The notes: generated from the sequence alone by a model not told the origin. 64,000 nucleotides of DNA from JAIBJN01 sp963748205 (GCA_963748205.1 CAVVIB010000028.1:1-64000), one strand, 5' to 3'. Positions 8,503 through 17,725 are shown, counted from the first letter of the stretch. Made by a program: numbers and translations.

Positions 8503-9832
8503 CGCCGCCGAAGTAGTGGTGGAGCTCGCTCCAGAGGCGGACGTCGTAGCCCTCCGCCTCGAGCGCCGCGATCGCCTCTTCCTCGAAGCCGGGCTCGAGG
8601 TGCACGATCTTCCCGGTGGAATGGAGCCGCGCCCGTTCGACGGCGGCCTGGGGCGCGAGATCCTGGTCGAGGATCCCGGAGAGCACCTGGGCGAGCGCAG
8701 GGCGGAGTCGCGTCCCGCCGGCCGCGCCCGCTGCGATGACGAGGCCGTCGCCGTCCAGGGCGACGGTCGGCGACATCATGCTGGCCATCCGCCCGCCCGC
8801 CTGGAGCGGCCCGATGAGCAGGTCGGACTCGCCCAGCATGCTGTTCAGGTGCACGTCGTACCCCGGTAGGAAGTCGCCCGACCCGAGCCCGAGGCTCGTC
8901 GTGAGGACGCAGGCGTTCCCGTCCCGGTCCACGACCGCGAGGTTCGTCGTGTGCTCGTACGTGCGCCCGCTGTAGAGCGGAGCGGCGAGCGCGCGGGCGA
9001 ACGCGAGCGCCCGGTCGGCGGGCGACGCGTCGCGGAGCGGGGGAAGAGCGGCCAGCGTGTCGACGAGCTGGGAGAGCCCGTCGCGCGACTGCACGCGGAC
9101 GCCGGCGTAGGGCGCTTCCACCGGCTCCAGCCATGCGATCTCGTACGCGCCGAGATCCTCCGGCGTCACGAGGCCCTCGCGCTCGTCCATCAGCTCGAGC
9201 AGCGCGGCGGCCATCGTGCCCTCGTAGAACGTGCGCGGTCCCTCAGCGGCCACGACCTCGAGCATGGCGACGAGGCCCGGCTGCTCCAGGCGGTCGCCCT
9301 CCTCCAGGAGTCGCCCGCCCGGCGAATAGATGCGGGCGCCCTCCCGCATGGTCATGACCGGGGCGAGCATGGCCAGGCACTTGGCGTGGGCGAGCGGCAT
9401 CGACACCCCCGACCGGGCCAGCCGCAGCGCCGGCTCGACGAGCCGTTCCCAGGGAAGCACGCCCGCGCGGCGCCAGAGCGCGTCGAGCCCCGCTGGGACC
9501 CCGGGGACCGCGCACGTCGCGGCGCCGACGAAGTAGTGGACGAGCTCCTCACCGAAGGGCACCGCGAGCTCCTCCAGCTCCGGGGACCGGTCGGGCCGCC
9601 CGAGCCCCGGGACGGCGACGAAGAAGTCGAGGATCTCCGCGCGGTCGCTCCCCGCGTCGAGCCACGTCGCGTAGCCGCCGCCGACGATCCCTGTCATGAC
9701 GGTTTCGGCCACGCACGAGGCCAGAGCTGCCGCAACGGCTGCGTCGGCTGCACTGCCGCCGTCCGCGAGGATTTCCAGGCCGGCCTCGGCGGTCGCCGGG
9801 TGGCCCGCCGCTACGCCGGGGGGTACGGACAC
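8432..9832 (-). CDS. Gamma-glutamyltransferase family protein
   Basis: An N-terminal nucleophile hydrolase of the gamma-glutamyltranspeptidase family (466 aa), which cleaves gamma-glutamyl bonds such as in glutathione. The large-subunit start GHPATAEAGLEILADGGSAA is typical. The self-processing and catalytic threonine lies in EHTTNLAVVDRDGNA, followed by the NSM(L) segment. The usual TTHxS is changed to TTNLA, so specificity may differ. No signal peptide is visible from the GTG at 9832, so the enzyme appears cytoplasmic. The start lies 7 nt after a TAGGCT box on the minus strand, which overlaps the rpsO promoter of the other strand. Confidence 0.85.
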   Translation of the reverse strand: MSVPPGVAAGHPATAEAGLEILADGGSAADAAVAAALASCVAETVMTGIVGGGYATWLDAGSDRAEILDFFVAVPGLGRPDRSPELEELAVPFGEELVHYFVGAATCAVPGVPAGLDALWRRAGVLPWERLVEPALRLARSGVSMPLAHAKCLAMLAPVMTMREGARIYSPGGRLLEEGDRLEQPGLVAMLEVVAAEGPRTFYEGTMAAALLELMDEREGLVTPEDLGAYEIAWLEPVEAPYAGVRVQSRDGLSQLVDTLAALPPLRDASPADRALAFARALAAPLYSGRTYEHTTNLAVVDRDGNACVLTTSLGLGSGDFLPGYDVHLNSMLGESDLLIGPLQAGGRMASMMSPTVALDGDGLVIAAGAAGGTRLRPALAQVLSGILDQDLAPQAAVERARLHSTGKIVHLEPGFEEEAIAALEAEGYDVRLWSELHHYFGGVSAVARTGAAADPRRSGSALALS

Positions 9833-9838
9833 CTTTGC

Positions 9839-9845
9839 TAGCCTA
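9839..9845. promoter_or_regulatory. Shared -10 region of the divergent ggt and rpsO promoters
   Basis: The 7-mer TAGCCTA reads TAGCCT on the + strand (9 nt before the rpsO GTG at 9854) and TAGGCT on the - strand (7 nt before the ggt GTG at 9832). Both fit TANNNT, so one short sequence appears to serve two opposite leaderless or near-leaderless promoters. Confidence 0.5.
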
Positions 9846-9853
9846 CGTCGGTC

Positions 9854-10123
9854 GTGACCCTCACGAAGGACGTAAAGCAGGAGATTTTCGACCGCCACGG
9901 GAGCACCGGGGCGGACACCGGTTCCCCGCAGGTGCAGATCGCGCTTCTCACCAGGCGCATCGAGGGTCTCACGGAGCACCTGCGCACACACCGGAAAGAC
10001 CACCATTCGCGCCGCGGGCTCCTCAAGCTCGTCGGGCAGCGACGTCGGCTTCTCAACTACCTGCAGAAGCGCGACCTCGAGGGCTACCGCGCCCTCATCA
10101 AAGAGCTCGGCCTCAGGAGGTAG
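9854..10123 (+). CDS. rpsO: 30S ribosomal protein S15
   Basis: S15 binds the 16S rRNA central domain early in 30S assembly. The 89-aa protein is full length, with the family signature from DTGSPQVQIALLTRRI through HLRTHRKDHHSRRGL to RRRLLNYL. It starts at GTG 9854. It is followed by a 136-nt structured gap and pnp, the same order as in many bacteria. Confidence 0.96.
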   Translation: MTLTKDVKQEIFDRHGSTGADTGSPQVQIALLTRRIEGLTEHLRTHRKDHHSRRGLLKLVGQRRRLLNYLQKRDLEGYRALIKELGLRR

Positions 10124-10180
10124 GCGGAACCAGCTCCCACACCGCCCACTTCAAGGGCCAAACGAACCCCGGGAGACCGG

Positions 10181-10230
10181 GTGGAAGTTTGAGGGAGCTC
10201 CGTCCGGCGGGGACTGCCTCAAACCTCCGC
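10181..10230 (+). promoter_or_regulatory. Long stem-loop in the rpsO-pnp intergenic region
   Basis: GTTTGAGG (10187-10194) pairs perfectly with CCTCAAAC (10217-10224). The stem extends outward by five further pairs after one mismatch (10181-10185 with 10226-10230). Inside the loop GTCC/GGAC can pair. It lies 30 nt before the pnp start. In Escherichia coli a comparable stem is cut by RNase III for PNPase autoregulation; a similar role here is inference. Confidence 0.6.
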
Positions 10231-10259
10231 CTCCGTCTCCCGCAGGAGATAGGAGGAAC

Positions 10260-12740
10260 ATGAGCACGATCGCACCAGAGAAGACGTCGGTCTCGGTGAC
10301 CGCTGGCAACAGCGAGATCACCATGGAGACCGGCCATCTCGCCAAGCAGGCCGACGGAGCCGTCGTCTTGCGCAGCGGGGACACGATGATCCTGGCCACG
10401 GCCACGGGTCGCCTCGAGGCACGGGAGGGCGCGGACTTCTTCCCGCTCACCGTCGACGTCGAGGAGCGCATGTACGCCGCCGGGAAGATCCCCGGCGGAT
10501 TCTTCAAGCGCGAGGGGCGCCCGACCGAGAAGGCGATCCTCACCGCCCGCATGATCGACCGCCCGATCCGGCCGCTCTGGCCGAAGGGCTTCCGGAACGA
10601 GGTGCAGGTCATCTGCACGACGCTCTCGGCCGACCTCGTCACGCCGTACGACATCCTCTGCATCAACGGCGCTTCGGCGGCGCTGATGATCTCGCCGCTG
10701 CCCTTCCAGGGCCCGGTCGGCGCCGTCCGCATCGGCCTGATCGAGGGCGAGCTCGTCATCAACCCGTCGCTCCCCGAGGTCGAGGACTCCGACCTCGACC
10801 TCATCGTCGTCGGCACGAAGGACGGCCTGACGATGGTGGAGGCCGGCGCCGCGGAGGTGCCCGAGGAGAAGCTGCTCGAGGCGTTCGAGATCGCGCACGC
10901 CGAGATCCGCAAGCTCTGCGAGGCGCAGGAGGAGCTGCGCCGCCAGGTCGGCAAGCCGAAGTGGCTCGACCTCGAGCTCACCGAGGAGCTGGAGAGCACG
11001 CATGGAGACCGCATCTCCTCGCGCATCGCGAGCGACGGCCTGCGCGAGGGCGCAGGCGCCATCGTCGAGGTCACGGAGGAGCTCTGCCCGCCGCTCACGA
11101 TCGACTCCACCGAGGAGGACATCGTCCGCGAGACGCAGGTTCGTTCCAGCCTCGACGCGATTCTCGAGCGGAAGCGGCTGGAAGCCGTGCTCGGCCCGGT
11201 GCGCGAGCAGTTCGAGGACGAGCTCCGCGCGCTCACCGAGGCGGAGCAGGACTCGAAGCAGCTCAAGTCGGCCAAGCGCGCTCTGCTCTACGACAACATC
11301 ATCGAGTCGGTCGAGCTGCCGTTCCCGGTCGGCCCGGCGACGGTCGAGGGCGAGGCTCCGGCCATGAAGGACAACCTCACCCGCAACTATGTGAAGAAGG
11401 CCGCCGAGGCCATCTACAAGGAGCTGATCCGCCGGAAGATCGCCGTCGAGAAGCGGCGTCCCGACGGGCGCGGCACCGACGAGATCCGGCCCATCGCCTG
11501 CGAGGTCGGCATCAGCCCGCGCACGCACGGCTCGGCGCTCTTCATCCGCGGGGAGACGCAGATCCTCACGCTCCTCACGCTCGGCACCGCGAAGGAGGGT
11601 CAGCGCATCGACGACCTCTCCCTCGAGTCGGAGCGCCGGTACATGCACCACTACAACTTCCCGCCCTACTCGGTCGGGGAGACGGGATTCATGCGCGGCC
11701 CGAAGCGGCGGGACATCGGCCACGGTGCCCTCGCCCAGCGCGCGCTCGAGCCGGTCATCCCGGCCCCTGACGAGTTCCCGTACACGATCCGCCTCGTCTC
11801 GGAGACGCTCGAGTCGAACGGCTCGTCGTCGATGGGCTCGGTCTGCGGCTCGACGCTCTCGCTGATGGACGCGGGCGTGCCGATCAAGCGGCCGGTCAGC
11901 GGCATCGCGATGGGCCTCGTCAAGGAGGGCGACGACTACGTCATCCTCACCGACATCCAGGGCGCCGAGGATCACCTCGGCGACATGGACTTCAAGGTCG
12001 CCGGCACCCGCGAGGGCATCACGGCCCTGCAGATGGACATCAAGATCACCGGCGTCACGCAGGAGATCATGAGCAACGCGCTCGCGCAGGCGAAGCAGGC
12101 GCGCGAGTCCATCCTCGAGAAGATGGCGGAGGCTCTGCCCGAGTCGCGCGGGGAGCTCGCGGCGCACGCCCCGCGGATCACGTCGATCTCGATCGACCCC
12201 GAGCAGATCGGCCTCATCATCGGCAAGGGCGGCGAGACGATCCGCGGCCTCGAGTCCGACTACGAGGTGCAGATCGACATCGAGGAGGACGGGACGATCC
12301 TCATCTACGCCACCGAGGGCGAGAAGGCGGACGCCGCCATCGCGGCGATCCAGAGCCTCACGAAGGAGCCTGAGGTGGGGGACACCTACACCGGCAAGGT
12401 CGTGAAGACGACCGACTTCGGCGCTTTCGTCGAGCTGAAGAAGGGCACCGACGGCCTCCTCCACGTCTCCAACGTGGGACCGGGCCGCGTCGGCCACATC
12501 GAGGACGTCATCAGCCGCGGGGACGTGCTGGACGTCGTCGTCCAGGAGGTCGACAAGGCCCGCGGCCGCATCGGCCTCAAGCTCGTCGGCAAGCACGAGA
12601 ACGGCACCGTCGTCCAGCCCGAGGAGCTCATCGAGCGGGCGAAGGACGCTCCGCCGCGCGAGCGGCGCGAGCGCGACGGCGACCGCGGCCGCGATCGCGG
12701 CAGGCGCGGCGGAGGCCGCGGCGGCCGCTCGGACGGCTAG
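10260..12740 (+). CDS. pnp: Polyribonucleotide nucleotidyltransferase (PNPase)
   Basis: PNPase degrades RNA 3'-5' by phosphorolysis. The 826-aa protein has two RNase PH domains: the first with GDTMILATAT and PGGFFKREGRPTEKAILTAR, the second with RTHGSALFIRGETQIL and a SNGSSSMGSVCGSTLSLMDA segment. A KH domain (QIGLIIGKGGETIRGLE) and an S1 domain (GKVVKTTDFGAFVELKKG) follow, ending in an Arg/Gly-rich tail. The ATG at 10260 has a strong AGGAGG site 4 nt upstream. The upstream stem-loop is noted separately. Confidence 0.97.
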   Translation: MSTIAPEKTSVSVTAGNSEITMETGHLAKQADGAVVLRSGDTMILATATGRLEAREGADFFPLTVDVEERMYAAGKIPGGFFKREGRPTEKAILTARMIDRPIRPLWPKGFRNEVQVICTTLSADLVTPYDILCINGASAALMISPLPFQGPVGAVRIGLIEGELVINPSLPEVEDSDLDLIVVGTKDGLTMVEAGAAEVPEEKLLEAFEIAHAEIRKLCEAQEELRRQVGKPKWLDLELTEELESTHGDRISSRIASDGLREGAGAIVEVTEELCPPLTIDSTEEDIVRETQVRSSLDAILERKRLEAVLGPVREQFEDELRALTEAEQDSKQLKSAKRALLYDNIIESVELPFPVGPATVEGEAPAMKDNLTRNYVKKAAEAIYKELIRRKIAVEKRRPDGRGTDEIRPIACEVGISPRTHGSALFIRGETQILTLLTLGTAKEGQRIDDLSLESERRYMHHYNFPPYSVGETGFMRGPKRRDIGHGALAQRALEPVIPAPDEFPYTIRLVSETLESNGSSSMGSVCGSTLSLMDAGVPIKRPVSGIAMGLVKEGDDYVILTDIQGAEDHLGDMDFKVAGTREGITALQMDIKITGVTQEIMSNALAQAKQARESILEKMAEALPESRGELAAHAPRITSISIDPEQIGLIIGKGGETIRGLESDYEVQIDIEEDGTILIYATEGEKADAAIAAIQSLTKEPEVGDTYTGKVVKTTDFGAFVELKKGTDGLLHVSNVGPGRVGHIEDVISRGDVLDVVVQEVDKARGRIGLKLVGKHENGTVVQPEELIERAKDAPPRERRERDGDRGRDRGRRGGGRGGRSDG

Positions 12741-12757
12741 CCCGAACGTCACGACGA

Positions 12758-12810
12758 CCGCGTGCGCGGGGCGGCCCCAGGCGGGTCGCCCGGCGCACGC
12801 GGGAGTCTTT
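12758..12810 (+). terminator. Strong hairpin after pnp
   Basis: CCGCGTGCGC (12758-12767) pairs perfectly with GCGCACGCGG (12793-12802). Two smaller hairpins (GGGGCGGCCCC; GGCG/CGCC) sit inside and GGGAGTCTTTCC follows. There is only a short T run, so it may act as a weak intrinsic terminator or as a 3' stabiliser. Confidence 0.5.
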
Positions 12811-12867
12811 CCTCCGGCCGACGAGAAGCCGTCAAGCCGACGCGGCGGCCGTCCGATAGGAGGAGAC

Positions 12868-13590
12868 ATGATCCCGGCCTCGCCGCAGCGCTCGACGCTC
12901 TCGAAGGAAGACGCGCGGCAGCGCTACGTCGAGATCGGAGAGCTCGCCGTCCTCGAGCAGGTGCGGAGCGATGCCCGGCTGCTCGACGACTGGGCACTCG
13001 CGGTGGGGCCGTTCACCCGCCTCGACGCGAACGCCGTCGCCGCCGCCGACGGCAAGACACGCGGCGCGATCACGAACGTCTTCGGCAGCCAGGCGGCCTT
13101 CCAGACGGAGACCATGGCGCACGTCCTCAGCTCGACCGACTGGATCGAGCGCATCGAGTATCCGGAACCGTCGGACTTCGACACAGCCGAGGCGTGGGTC
13201 GACGCCCTCCTGATCGGCGAGTCCGAGCGCGGGCCGCGGCACGGCAACGAGCCCTCCGTCACGTACGCGACGCTCTGGGCACTCTGGCTCAGCGCCGTCC
13301 CCTACGGCCTCTGGAGCGAGCAGGTGAGCCTGCCCAGCCTCGAGGAGCAGCTCCAGATGCTCGCAGGGCTCGAGGAGGCGCTCGCCGGCGCCCTGGAGCA
13401 CTTCGGCCTGGGCCTGCGCGACGGGACGACGCTCAACGACCTCGCCTCCGCGCTCGCGAGCCTCACGGAGGGCGTCTGGCTCAACCAGTGCCTCACTCGG
13501 ACGCACCCGTCCGACCCGACGCAGCCCATCGCGGAGCTCCTCCGCCGCTCGGGCCGGCTGCTGTGGGCGGGCGCGACTCGGCCCCTCTAG
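12868..13590 (+). CDS. Putative TetR-like regulator, family uncertain
   Basis: A 240-aa protein I cannot place firmly. The segment GAITNVFGSQAAFQTETM (about residues 66-83) resembles the recognition-helix end of TetR-type helix-turn-helix domains, where a GSxxxxFGSKxxL pattern is usual. The remainder is helical and acidic with no catalytic motif. The ATG has an AGGAGG site 6 nt upstream. It stands alone after pnp and is convergent with the EamA gene, their stops 3 nt apart. The DNA-binding role is inferred. Confidence 0.5.
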   Translation: MIPASPQRSTLSKEDARQRYVEIGELAVLEQVRSDARLLDDWALAVGPFTRLDANAVAAADGKTRGAITNVFGSQAAFQTETMAHVLSSTDWIERIEYPEPSDFDTAEAWVDALLIGESERGPRHGNEPSVTYATLWALWLSAVPYGLWSEQVSLPSLEEQLQMLAGLEEALAGALEHFGLGLRDGTTLNDLASALASLTEGVWLNQCLTRTHPSDPTQPIAELLRRSGRLLWAGATRPL

Positions 13591-13593
13591 GGA

Positions 13594-14499
13594 TCAGGCG
13601 CTTCGCGCGCGCTGGGCCAGCGCGACCCCTGCGAGGATGAGCACGCCGCCGACGGCGAGCCAGACGCTGATGGGCTCGTCCAGGAACAGCGCGCCCATGA
13701 AGACCGCGAGCGCGGGAATCGCATAGGTGTACGACACGGCCCGCGTCGGCCCGAGCCCTCGCAGGCCCACGTTCCACGCCGCGTAGCCGAAGAGCGTGCA
13801 CACGAGGCCGAGGTAGAGGACGAGCGCGGCGGAGCTCGCCGTCATGTCCGTGACCGCGTCCACGGTCGAGCCGCGGACGAAGGGAAGCAGGGCGACCATG
13901 CCGACGAGGCTCGACGCGGCCGTCAGGGCGAGGAGCCCGTAGCGCTGGAGCAGCGGCTGGAGCAGCACGTTGTAGAGGGCGAAGGCCACCGGCGCGCCGA
14001 GGACGATCAGCGGCCCCTTCGCGTTGGCGAACGACAGCTCCCCGCCGGCGCCGAGCAGGACGACGACAGCGACGCCCGCAAACGCCACCGCAAGACCGGC
14101 GATCGTGCGACGCCCGGCGCGCTCGAGCCCGAGCACCGCGGCGAGCATCAGCGTCAGCGCGGGGGAAAGCGCGACGACGAGCGCCGCCGTCCCTGACGTC
14201 GTGTACTTCGTCCCGATGTTCAGGGACATGTGATAGCCGGCGACGACGGAGACCCCGGCCAGGCCGAGGCGCACGGCGTCGCGCCGCGTCAGGCCCGGAA
14301 CCCCGCCTGCCGCCCAGAGCAGGAGCGCGAAGCCGGGTGCCGCCACGAGGTAGCGCAGGAGCGCGATGTCGGGCGCCGCCATCCCGCGGTCGAGGAGCTC
14401 CTTGATCGCGGAGAACGACCCTGCCCAGAAGACGACCACGAGCACGAGCGCCAGGTGCGCCGACGTCGTCCTGCGCGCGAGAGGGACTGCCGTGTCCAT
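13594..14499 (-). CDS. EamA/DMT-family transporter
   Basis: A 301-aa integral membrane protein of the drug/metabolite transporter superfamily. Ten hydrophobic segments arranged as two EamA repeats are visible: the first begins HLALVLVVVFWAGSFSAIKE, the second GAPVAFALYNVLLQPLL. The substrate cannot be read from sequence. It is divergent from the reductase gene at 14564 with a 64-nt gap. Confidence 0.85.
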   Translation of the reverse strand: MDTAVPLARRTTSAHLALVLVVVFWAGSFSAIKELLDRGMAAPDIALLRYLVAAPGFALLLWAAGGVPGLTRRDAVRLGLAGVSVVAGYHMSLNIGTKYTTSGTAALVVALSPALTLMLAAVLGLERAGRRTIAGLAVAFAGVAVVVLLGAGGELSFANAKGPLIVLGAPVAFALYNVLLQPLLQRYGLLALTAASSLVGMVALLPFVRGSTVDAVTDMTASSAALVLYLGLVCTLFGYAAWNVGLRGLGPTRAVSYTYAIPALAVFMGALFLDEPISVWLAVGGVLILAGVALAQRARSA

Positions 14500-14551
14500 C
14501 CACGAGTTCTAACCGTCCGGGCCGCCGAAACGTGAGATCGCGAACGCAGGC

Positions 14552-14557
14552 GATAAT
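14552..14557 (+). promoter_or_regulatory. Candidate -10 box (leaderless start of 14564 gene)
   Basis: GATAAT lies 6 nt before the GTG at 14564 with no ribosome-binding site between, matching the leaderless pattern seen elsewhere in the window. Confidence 0.45.
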
Positions 14558-14563
14558 GCCGCG

Positions 14564-15740
14564 GTGACGCGCTACGACGCGATCATCGTCGGTGCCGGCC
14601 CCGCCGGCTCGACGTGCGCGCACAGGCTCGCCTCGGCCGGCGCGAACGTCCTCGTGCTCGACCGTGCGCGTTTCCCGCGCGACAAGCCGTGCGGAGGCGG
14701 CGTCACCGGACGCGCAGCTGCGCCTCCTCCCGTTCTCGATCGATCCCGTCGTCGAGGACGTGGTCACGTCCGTGCGGATGCGGCTCCGTTTCGGCGGCTG
14801 GTTCGAGCACGGTGACGGGGAGCCGCTGGTGTTCATGACGCAGCGGTTCCGGCTCGACGCCTACCTCCTGGAGCAGGCCGCGAACGCGGGCGCGGAGGTG
14901 CGCGAAGGTATGAAGGTGGAGCACGCCCAGGCGGGCTCCGAAGGTGTCGAGGTGACGGCGGGCGGCGAGCGGCTGCACGCCGCGGCGCTCGTCGGCGCGG
15001 ACGGCGTCAACGGGGTCTGCGGCCGGGCGCTCGGGCTCGGCGGAAACCAGGCGGTCGGAGTTGCCATCGAAGGCAACATAGGGTATGAGCGCCTTCGGAC
15101 GGACGGCTACCGCGGGTGCGCCGTGCTCGAGCTCGGCGTCGTTCCCGGCGGCTACGGCTGGGTGTTCCCGAAGGGAGACCACGTGAACGTGGGCCTCGGC
15201 GGCTGGGAGCGGGAGGGACCGCGGCTCCGCGACCATCTCAGAGGCCTCTGCGACGCACACGGCATCGCCTACGACGATCTCGAAGGGCTGCGTGGCTACC
15301 GACTCCCGCTCCGGTCGGCCGGCTCGACGCTCGCCCGCGGGCGAGCGGCTGTCATCGGCGACGCCGCGGGGCTCGTGGATCCCGTTTCCGGGGACGGCAT
15401 GTTCGAAGGGTTCCTCTCCGGCAAGCTCGCCTCCGAGGCCGTCCTCGACCTGCTCGCCGGCCGCGCGGAGAGCCTCGAGCCGTACGGGGAGCGGCTCACG
15501 CGGACGCTTGCGACCCACCTCTGGGCGTCCTGGGGCGTCAAGGCGGCGCTCGACCGCTTCCCTCGGGTGACGTTCCGCATCGCGCGCTCCCGGGTCGTGT
15601 GGCGCACGGTGGAGCGGCTCGTGCGGGGCGACATCGCAGACATCCGCGGCGCTCGCGGCCTCGCCAGGCCGCCGCTCAAGGCGCTCGCGGCCCTCGCGCG
15701 GGTCTCCGGGAACCCCGGCGGCGCCTACCGGCAGGCCTGA
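14564..15740 (+). CDS. Geranylgeranyl reductase family FAD-dependent oxidoreductase (one apparent frame shift)
   Basis: A flavoprotein of the geranylgeranyl reductase family, which hydrogenates polyprenyl chains of lipids or quinones. The N-terminal Rossmann motif is AIIVGAGPAGSTCAHRLASA, followed by PRDKPCGGGVTGRA. The second flavin motif is GDAAGLVDPVSGDGMFEG. The frame changes near 14711, where one extra base lies in ACGCGCAGCTGCG; removing it joins GRA to LRLLPFSIDP. The whole protein would be about 391 aa. It could act in menaquinone or membrane lipid saturation, which is inference. Confidence 0.85.
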
Positions 15741-15745
15741 CGACT

Positions 15746-15751
15746 TACGAT
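15746..15751 (+). promoter_or_regulatory. Candidate -10 box (leaderless M16 peptidase start)
   Basis: TACGAT lies 6 nt before the GTG at 15758 and just after the stop of the reductase gene. There is no Shine-Dalgarno sequence. Confidence 0.5.
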
Positions 15752-15757
15752 GCGAGT

Positions 15758-17053
15758 GTGCAGAACTACCTGGTGACGACTCTCGACGGCGGGACGCGCG
15801 TCGTCACCGAGCCGCTCGGCAGCGTTCGCTCGGTGGCGATCGGGTTCTGGATCGGCGCGGGCTCGCGCGACGAGGACCGCGCCCACGCAGGTGTCAGCCA
15901 TTTCCTCGAGCACATGCTCTTCAAGGGCACGGCGTCGTACTCGGCGCTCGAGATCGCGGAGATCTTCGACACCTTCGGCGGCGAGCTGAACGCCGCCACG
16001 GCCCGCGACTACACGGTCGTCTACGCGCGTGTCCTCGACGAGCACCTCGAGACCGCGCTCGACGTCATGACCGACATGGTCTTCGCACCCAGCCTCGCCG
16101 ACCTCGACTCCGAGCGCGAGGTCGTGCTCGAGGAGATCGCGATGGTCGAGGACTCGCCGCAGGAGCAGATCTTCGACCTCGTCACGGAAGCCGTCTTCGG
16201 CGACCATCCGCTGGGGCGGCCGGTGCTCGGCTCGGCGGAGGTCATCTCCACCGTCTCGCGCCGCTCGGTCGGCGCGTTCCACCGCCGCCGGTACCGGCCT
16301 GACAACGTCGTCGTCGCCACGGCCGGGAGCGTCGACCACGACCGGCTCGTCGAGGCCGTCGACACGATGCGGAAGAAGGCCGCGGAGCCGCCTGCGCGCC
16401 GCCCGGCAGCCCGGAGACCGCTCGTCGCGCCGCCGCAGCCGTCGCTCGTCTTCCAGAAGAAGCCGACGGAGCAGTACCACGTCTGCCTCGCGGCACCCGG
16501 GATCGCGCGCTCTGACCGCCGCCGCTTCACGGCGTCCATCCTCGACGGTGTGCTGGGCGGATCTGCTTCGTCCCGCTTGTTCCAGGAGATCCGCGAGAAG
16601 CGCGGCCTTGCCTACGCCGTCTACACGTTCTCGTCGCAGTACGCGGACACGGGCCAGATCGGCGTCTACGTCGGCACGCGCGAGGAGAACCTCGGCGAGT
16701 GCCTGCGCATCGTCGCCGAGCAGATCGCCGAGATCTCCGAGCACGGCCCGCGGCAGGACGAGCTCGAGCGCGCGAAGGAGAACCTCAAGGGCCGGATCAT
16801 GCTCGCCATGGAGCTGACGTCGAACCGCATGAGCCGCCTCGGGAAGTCGCTGATCACGGACAGCGAGCTGCTCGACCTCGACCGGATCCTCGCCGAGATC
16901 GAGGCCGTCGACACCGACGCTGTCGGGCAGCTTGCCACCATGCTGCTCTCGCCCGAGGCCTTCTCCGTCGCCGCCATCGGGCCGACCGAGAAGCGCTTCC
17001 TGCGGGCCGTAGAGCCGATCTGCCCGGGCCTCGTGGAGCGCGCCGCCGCGTGA
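15758..17053 (+). CDS. M16-family zinc metallopeptidase (processing-peptidase-like)
   Basis: A 431-aa peptidase of family M16B. The inverted zinc motif is SHFLEHMLFKGT (HxxEH, near residue 50), with the downstream glutamate expected in the VVLEEIAMVEDSPQEQIFD helix. The C-terminal half has the RGLAYAVYTFSSQYADTG segment typical of the second M16 domain. The GTG start at 15758 follows a TACGAT box. The stop overlaps dapB (GTGA), so the two are coupled. In related genomes this gene often sits near rpsO and pnp. Confidence 0.92.
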   Translation: MQNYLVTTLDGGTRVVTEPLGSVRSVAIGFWIGAGSRDEDRAHAGVSHFLEHMLFKGTASYSALEIAEIFDTFGGELNAATARDYTVVYARVLDEHLETALDVMTDMVFAPSLADLDSEREVVLEEIAMVEDSPQEQIFDLVTEAVFGDHPLGRPVLGSAEVISTVSRRSVGAFHRRRYRPDNVVVATAGSVDHDRLVEAVDTMRKKAAEPPARRPAARRPLVAPPQPSLVFQKKPTEQYHVCLAAPGIARSDRRRFTASILDGVLGGSASSRLFQEIREKRGLAYAVYTFSSQYADTGQIGVYVGTREENLGECLRIVAEQIAEISEHGPRQDELERAKENLKGRIMLAMELTSNRMSRLGKSLITDSELLDLDRILAEIEAVDTDAVGQLATMLLSPEAFSVAAIGPTEKRFLRAVEPICPGLVERAAA

Positions 17054-17691
17054 AGGTCCTGCTGCTCGGCGCGGGCGGCAAGGTCGGCACCGCGCTCGCG
17101 CCGCGGCTCTCCGAGGCCGGGCACGAAGTGACCGCGGTCGGGAACGGCGACACCTGGGATCCCGCCGGCCACGATGCCGCCGTCGACTTCACCCGGCCGG
17201 ATGCCGTGCGCGGGAACGCCGAGCGCTGCCTGGACGCGGGCGTGGCGACAGTGATCGGCACGACCGGCCTCTCCGCCGACGACCTCTCCGCGTTCGACTC
17301 CCTGGCCCGGGAGCGCGGCGTCGCCTGCTTCGTGGCGCCCAACTTCGCCATCGGAGCGGTGCTGATGATGCGCCTGTCCGCACTGGCGGCGGAGCACATG
17401 CCACAGGCGGAGATCATCGAGCTGCACCACGAGACCAAGGTCGACGCGCCCTCCGGGACTGCGAAGGCGACCGCCGAGCGGCTCCCCGGAGACGTGCCGA
17501 TCCACTCGGTGAGGCTCCCCGGCCTCGTCGCGCACCAGGAGGTGCTCTTCGGCGGCGACGGGCAGCTCCTGACGATCCGCCACGACACCTTCTCGCGCGA
17601 GGCCTTCGCCCCCGGCGTCCTGCTCGCGCTCGAGCGGCTCCCGACGCTCGATCCGGGCCTGACGGTGGGGCTGGACGCGCTTCTGGACTGA
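17050..17691 (+). CDS. dapB: 4-hydroxy-tetrahydrodipicolinate reductase
   Basis: DapB reduces the DapA product to tetrahydrodipicolinate with NAD(P)H, in lysine and diaminopimelate synthesis. The product is short, 213 aa against about 245-270 usually. The missing length is mainly in the N-terminal nucleotide-binding half. It keeps the G-rich loop LLGAGGKVGTALA, IGTTGLS, APNFAIGA, the catalytic segment ELHHETKVDAPSGTA, and the C-terminal REAFAPGVLLAL. It overlaps the M16 gene and is followed by dapA. Confidence 0.88.
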   Translation: MKVLLLGAGGKVGTALAPRLSEAGHEVTAVGNGDTWDPAGHDAAVDFTRPDAVRGNAERCLDAGVATVIGTTGLSADDLSAFDSLARERGVACFVAPNFAIGAVLMMRLSALAAEHMPQAEIIELHHETKVDAPSGTAKATAERLPGDVPIHSVRLPGLVAHQEVLFGGDGQLLTIRHDTFSREAFAPGVLLALERLPTLDPGLTVGLDALLD

Positions 17692-17719
17692 GGCCCAGAG
17701 GCCCGTCGGCGCAGCCGAT

Positions 17720-17725
17720 TACAAT
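17720..17725 (+). promoter_or_regulatory. -10 box of a leaderless dapA promoter
   Basis: A perfect TACAAT lies 7 nt before the ATG at 17733. The upstream in-frame ATG at 17724 overlaps this box and so is an unlikely start. Confidence 0.55.

Noticed and set aside
10113..12869. 918-aa open frame on the minus strand
   Set aside because: It is the antisense of pnp. In very GC-rich DNA long frames appear opposite real genes; composition is Arg/Leu/Asp-rich with no domain, and pnp is unambiguous.
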